NCBI GenBank assembly: GCA_001899235.1
Contig: MKVR01000042.1
Span: 1-36,195 of the forward strand
Direction: 5' to 3'
From: Nitrosospira sp. 56-18
GTDB lineage: Bacteria; Pseudomonadota; Gammaproteobacteria; Burkholderiales; Nitrosomonadaceae
Length of the DNA stretch: 36,195 bases
The notes beneath the pieces are model-generated. The model saw only the letters and a program-made list of their open reading frames with translations, did not search any database and was not told the origin of the DNA. The position numbers and the translations under genes are program-made. Shown here one piece after another: positions 32,548-36,195 of the stretch (the stretch's first letter is position 1; each line of letters opens with the position of its first letter).

Positions 32548-32935
32548 TCTTCCTCTTGATCGCGCGGTAAGGGAAGGTGGGGTCGTAGTGGTTGTGTTGC
32601 ATGGGCGACAAGGGGACGAAAGGACTCTTGCCGCTTTTCTGTTTTTTAAAGGGAAAAAGCTTGTTTCCAGAAGGGTTATGAAGGGATCCTCCGCCACCGG
32701 CTGCTTTCGCGGAGTATCTTGAGGTTGGGAGTTTAGGTCCGATTGTGATTCAACCTGAATCCGGCAGTTGTAGCGAACTCACCACGCAGGTAAATGCCGG
32801 GTATCGCGAAAGTCTTTGTGGACCATGGTTCCAAACTAAAAAAGAACGGCCAACTGCCGGTTTGGGTTCAATGGCTTATAGCGAGCAAACGTTTTTGTTT
32901 CCTTTGATCATCTTTATTTTATCGATAGCGTTGAC
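32548..32935. other. Intergenic region holding repeat B2
   Basis: These 388 bases include repeat B2 (32748-32871). No intrinsic terminator with a clear U-tract is seen after cysN. CTCCGC and GCGGAG at 32689-32714 could form a six-pair stem. A plus-strand frame at 32745-32939 is translated repeat and is not considered a gene. No obvious promoter or ribosome-binding site precedes the gene at 32936. Confidence 0.5.
32748..32871 (+). repeat. Family B interspersed repeat (B2), most complete copy
   Basis: About 124 bases are bounded by TTCAACCTGAATCCGGCAGT at the left and ACTGCCGGTTTGGGTTCAA at the right, which are imperfect inverted repeats of each other. The middle carries AAATGCCGGGTATCGCGAAA and GGACCATGGTTCCAAACTAA. 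It is the reference copy for B1, B3 and B4 in this window. Confidence 0.7.
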
Positions 32936-35900
32936 ATGACAAGTTTACAGATGGCGTCTCACACCGCGCCCCATGCCGCATTGGCCGCAGCCGCTTCTTC
33001 TCCTGATCTTGGATTCGGCATGGTTTTTGCCGATCTGTATCGTCGCGACGGGTTGGCGAGACTCGATCAGGCGTTCCTCGATTTCCTGCATGCGGGAGAT
33101 CCGGTATTGCGCCTGCGCCTCGATCAGGCTCGCGCCAATCCCGCCAGCCTAGACCGCAAGGTGGAAGCCGCGCTGTTGATCGAGGTTGCGCCGTGGATGG
33201 AGGATTTCATCGGAGCGTTGTTTGGCATCGAAAAAGAAATTGGCGAGCTTGCCTCACGCCATCACCAGTTCGCCCCGCTCTATTCCTGCAAAAGACAATT
33301 CGTGCAGCGCCGGGCGATGAACAAAGTAACCGAGGCGGAAGCAGCCGCGGTGGATGGGCCCGCTCTGGAAGAGCAACTGGCGGCGGAGTTCGGGACGGAT
33401 TTTTCTGAACTGGCTTTCGCCACCCATGTTACCGGCTGGCTGGGGGATGAGGCGGCAAACGAAGAACGGCTCAGGGCTGCGCTGCTCTATGCCGCCTGGG
33501 CGTTGAAAACACAGACGGGACGGGAGCGGAGCCAGGGGGGCATTCTGTTCAAGGCTCCCGCCAAGCTGGATTACTTCCATCTGTTATCGACGGATGTGGA
33601 TCATTCTGCAGGCTATGCCGTTCACAAGCTTCATCATATACGCCGCAGGGAAGGGTTCGCGCTCACTGATCCCGGCACCGATCTGGTTGGCGCCCTGGAT
33701 GAGGCAAATTACTGCATCTGGTGCCATGAGCAGGGCAAGGACTCCTGCTCGAAGGGGCTGAAGGAAAAACCGAAATCCGCGGATGAGGCGCCATCCTTCA
33801 AGAAAAGCCAGCTCGGCGTCCTCTTGACGGGGTGTCCCCTGGAGGAGCGGATTTCCGAGTTTCACAAGCTGAAGACACAGGGTGTCGCCGTGGGAAGCCT
33901 GGCAATGATCATCGTGGATAATCCCATGTGCGCCGGCACCGGTCACCGGATTTGCAACGATTGCATGAAGTCCTGCATTTATCAGAAACAGGAGCCGGTC
34001 GATATTCCGCAGGCGGAGACACGCACGCTCAAGGATGTGCTCGAGCTGCCCTGGGGTTTCGAAATTTATAGCCTGCTTACGCGGTGGAATCCGCTCAACC
34101 TGCACCGGCCGGTGCCGAAGGCGCCGACCGGCAGAAAGGTGCTCGTCGTCGGCATGGGACCCGCAGGATACACGCTGGCCCATCATCTGATGAATGACGG
34201 CCACGCGGTGGTGGGAATCGATGGTCTCAAGATCGAGCCACTCGAGCCCAGCCTGTCAGGGGTGAACAGCCAGGGCGAACGTGTGCCGTTCGCCGCCATC
34301 CGCCACGCCGCCGATCTTGATGAAAATCTGGATGAGCGCATGCCCGGCGGTTTTGGCGGCGTGGCGGAATATGGCATTACGGTACGCTGGAACAAGAACT
34401 TCCTCAAGTTGATCCGTCTGCTGCTGGAACGGCGGGAAGAGTTTGCGCTTTTTGGCGGGGTCCGTTTCGGAGGGACCCTGACGGCTGACGACGCGTTTGC
34501 CATGGGATTCGATCACGTGGCGCTTGCGGCCGGAGCAGGCCGCCCGACGGTGCTTGATCTTCCCAACGGGCTGGCGCGGGGCGTTCGCGCTGCGTCGGAT
34601 TTCCTGATGGCGCTTCAATTGACAGGCGCGGCGCAGATCAATTCGGTTGCAAACATGCAGTTGCGCCTGCCTGTCGTAGTCATAGGAGGGGGGCTCACGG
34701 CTATCGATACCGCTACTGAAGCGTTGGCCTATTATCCGGTGCAGGTGGATAAATTTCTCCGCCGTTACGAGATTCTCACTGCCGTGCAGGGCGAAGCGGC
34801 CATACGCGGCGCCTGGGATGAGGAGGAGCGGGAAATTGCAGAGGAATTTCTTGCCCATGCCCGCTCGATCCGGGCGGAACGCAAACAGGCTGAAGAAGAA
34901 GGGCGGGCGCCGCGTATTCTGGAATTGCTTCAATCCTGGGGAGGCGCGACCATCGCCTATCGGAAACGGCTCATAGACAGCCCTTCCTACACCCTCAACC
35001 ATGAGGAAGTCGAGAAGGCGCTGGAGGAAGGCATCTGGTTTGCCGAATGCCTCACGCCCTTGCGGGTTGAAACGGATAGATGGGATCATGCGAAATCCGT
35101 ACAGTTTTCGGTGCAGTCGCTGGATGAAACGGGATCATGGCAGCAATCCGGACAAGTCGTCCTGCCAGCCCGAGCCGTTCTGGTTGCGGCAGGGACCCAG
35201 CCCAATACAGTTCTCGCCAGGGAAGACGACAAGCATTTCAAGCTGAACGGCCGTTATTTCTCCGCCTGCGATGAACACGGCAATCTGGTCAGCCCGGCGC
35301 GGGCAAACCCCAAACCAGAGGCGCCGATGGTGTTGCTGAGCCGGTGTGAAGATGGGCGTTTCATCAGCTTCTTTGGCGACTTGCATCCCTCTTATTCGGG
35401 TAACGTGGTCAAAGCGATGTCGAGCGCCAAACAGGGCTATCCGGTAGTAAGCGGTGTGCTTGCACGCCGCGCTCCCGCCTCTACCAATCCTGTGTGGCTA
35501 TTTTTTGCTGAGATCAACGGACGCCTGCGCGCGACAGTGCATAAGGTCGAGCGGCTTACTCCCAACATCATAGAAGTGGTGGTGCATGCACCGATGGCGG
35601 TGGAACGCTTCCATCCCGGCCAGTTTTACCGCTTCCAGAATTTTGCCTCGCTTGCAACCACTGCCGGTGGAACGAAGCTGGCGATGGAAGGCATTGCTCT
35701 GACGGGAGCTTCAGTTGATGTTCCACGCGGGCTGGTATCGCTCATCGCCCTGGAAATGGGAGGGTCGGCCGATTTATGCGCCAAGCTCAACCCGGGTGAT
35801 CCCGTGGTGCTGATGGGCCCTACGGGTACGCCGACTGAGATTCTGCCGAATGAAACTGTCGTGCTGGTGGGTGGAGGGTTGGGTAATGCGGTGTTGTTTT

Positions 35901-36195
35901 CCATTGGTGCGGCAGCGCGAGCGGCCGGTTCAAGGATTTTGTACTTTGCCGGCTACAAGAAGCTGATCGATCGCTATAAGATTGCGGAGATCGAAGCTGC
36001 GGCGGATGTCGTGGTGTGGTGCTGTGACGAGTCCCCGGGATTCCAGCCATCCCGCCCAGGCGATTTCAGCTACGTCGGCAATATTGTCGAGGCGATGGCG
36101 GCGTATGGCAGCGGTGCGCTGGGTTCGCAGAAGATACGGCTGGCCGATGCCGATCGCATCATTGCCATCGGCTCGGACCGCATGATGGCGGCAGT
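32936..36195 (+). CDS. Large fused FAD/NAD(P)-dependent oxidoreductase with Fe-S cysteines (truncated at window end)
   Basis: At least 1086 residues are visible with no stop. Residues 1-250 are not recognised. Cysteines follow near 261-264 (CIWC) and 332-347 (CAGTGHRICNDCMKSC), fitting a GltD-type Fe-S region. A flavin-binding motif VVGMGPAGYTLA is near 405 and a second dinucleotide motif VVIGGGLTAIDTA near 581, as in GltD/pyridine-nucleotide-disulfide families. The C-terminal part from about 864 looks like a ferredoxin-NADP reductase or PyrK domain (FHPGQFYRF, VVLVGGGLGNAVL). An ATG at 32936 is taken as start; ATG 32951 is possible. It probably moves electrons between NAD(P)H and a protein partner; the partner is unknown. 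Confidence 0.85.
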   Translation, partial: MTSLQMASHTAPHAALAAAASSPDLGFGMVFADLYRRDGLARLDQAFLDFLHAGDPVLRLRLDQARANPASLDRKVEAALLIEVAPWMEDFIGALFGIEKEIGELASRHHQFAPLYSCKRQFVQRRAMNKVTEAEAAAVDGPALEEQLAAEFGTDFSELAFATHVTGWLGDEAANEERLRAALLYAAWALKTQTGRERSQGGILFKAPAKLDYFHLLSTDVDHSAGYAVHKLHHIRRREGFALTDPGTDLVGALDEANYCIWCHEQGKDSCSKGLKEKPKSADEAPSFKKSQLGVLLTGCPLEERISEFHKLKTQGVAVGSLAMIIVDNPMCAGTGHRICNDCMKSCIYQKQEPVDIPQAETRTLKDVLELPWGFEIYSLLTRWNPLNLHRPVPKAPTGRKVLVVGMGPAGYTLAHHLMNDGHAVVGIDGLKIEPLEPSLSGVNSQGERVPFAAIRHAADLDENLDERMPGGFGGVAEYGITVRWNKNFLKLIRLLLERREEFALFGGVRFGGTLTADDAFAMGFDHVALAAGAGRPTVLDLPNGLARGVRAASDFLMALQLTGAAQINSVANMQLRLPVVVIGGGLTAIDTATEALAYYPVQVDKFLRRYEILTAVQGEAAIRGAWDEEEREIAEEFLAHARSIRAERKQAEEEGRAPRILELLQSWGGATIAYRKRLIDSPSYTLNHEEVEKALEEGIWFAECLTPLRVETDRWDHAKSVQFSVQSLDETGSWQQSGQVVLPARAVLVAAGTQPNTVLAREDDKHFKLNGRYFSACDEHGNLVSPARANPKPEAPMVLLSRCEDGRFISFFGDLHPSYSGNVVKAMSSAKQGYPVVSGVLARRAPASTNPVWLFFAEINGRLRATVHKVERLTPNIIEVVVHAPMAVERFHPGQFYRFQNFASLATTAGGTKLAMEGIALTGASVDVPRGLVSLIALEMGGSADLCAKLNPGDPVVLMGPTGTPTEILPNETVVLVGGGLGNAVLFSIGAAARAAGSRILYFAGYKKLIDRYKIAEIEAAADVVVWCCDESPGFQPSRPGDFSYVGNIVEAMAAYGSGALGSQKIRLADADRIIAIGSDRMMAA

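Noticed and set aside
32745-32939. 64-codon plus-strand frame with a hydrophobic tail before the large flavoprotein gene
   Set aside because: Most of it is repeat B2, and no ribosome-binding site is present.

Overview
The window looks like the chromosome of a betaproteobacterial ammonia oxidiser of the Nitrosospira type (Nitrosomonadaceae). This is inferred from GC-rich coding, from several neighbourhoods usual in Betaproteobacteria (gpmA-envC-ctpA-moeB, rhodanese-grx-secB-gpsA, a complete bioBFHCD run, cysB beside cysI-cysH-cysD-cysN), and from the protein sequences. The species is not proven. No tRNA, rRNA or CRISPR array was seen.

Layout. Bases 1-1030 are debris: the end of an IS5-type element, a decayed hypothetical gene, a frameshifted fragment of a large phage-type protein, and one end of an interspersed repeat (family A). 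From 1003 to 5587 the minus strand carries gpmA, envC, ctpA and a moeB-like gene. From 5894 to 8806 the plus strand carries a rhodanese-like gene, a glutaredoxin gene, secB, an SH3-domain gene and gpsA. They face trmL and comF on the minus strand. The biotin operon bioB-bioF-bioH-bioC-bioD fills 10289-14990, followed by a small four-helix membrane protein on the other strand.

From 15434 to 19650 there are two related cyclic-di-GMP response regulators, REC-GGDEF and REC-GGDEF-EAL. Inverted copies of family A flank the first. After a metallo-beta-lactamase-fold hydrolase (19806-20579) come four very small lipoprotein genes in a row on the minus strand, three of them followed by clear intrinsic terminators. 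Then come roxA (ribosomal protein uL16 arginine hydroxylase), a stretch filled by two repeats, and mutL.

The right third is assimilatory sulfate reduction. CysB is divergent from cysI, cysH, cysD and cysN. The CysH has the iron-sulfur APS-reductase cysteines, and neither a cysC gene nor a CysC domain is present, so the route is sulfate to APS to sulfite to sulfide without PAPS. No cysJ is present. The window ends inside a very large fused flavoprotein with Fe-S cysteines (32936 onward), a possible electron-transfer partner whose role is not known.

The least explained items are two families of short interspersed repeats with terminal inverted repeats that sit at gene boundaries (A, about 280-354 bp; B, about 90-125 bp), the mini-lipoprotein array with related terminators, a sulfite reductase with cluster-type cysteine signatures in both halves, the fused flavoprotein, and a rhodanese whose catalytic Cys is His.
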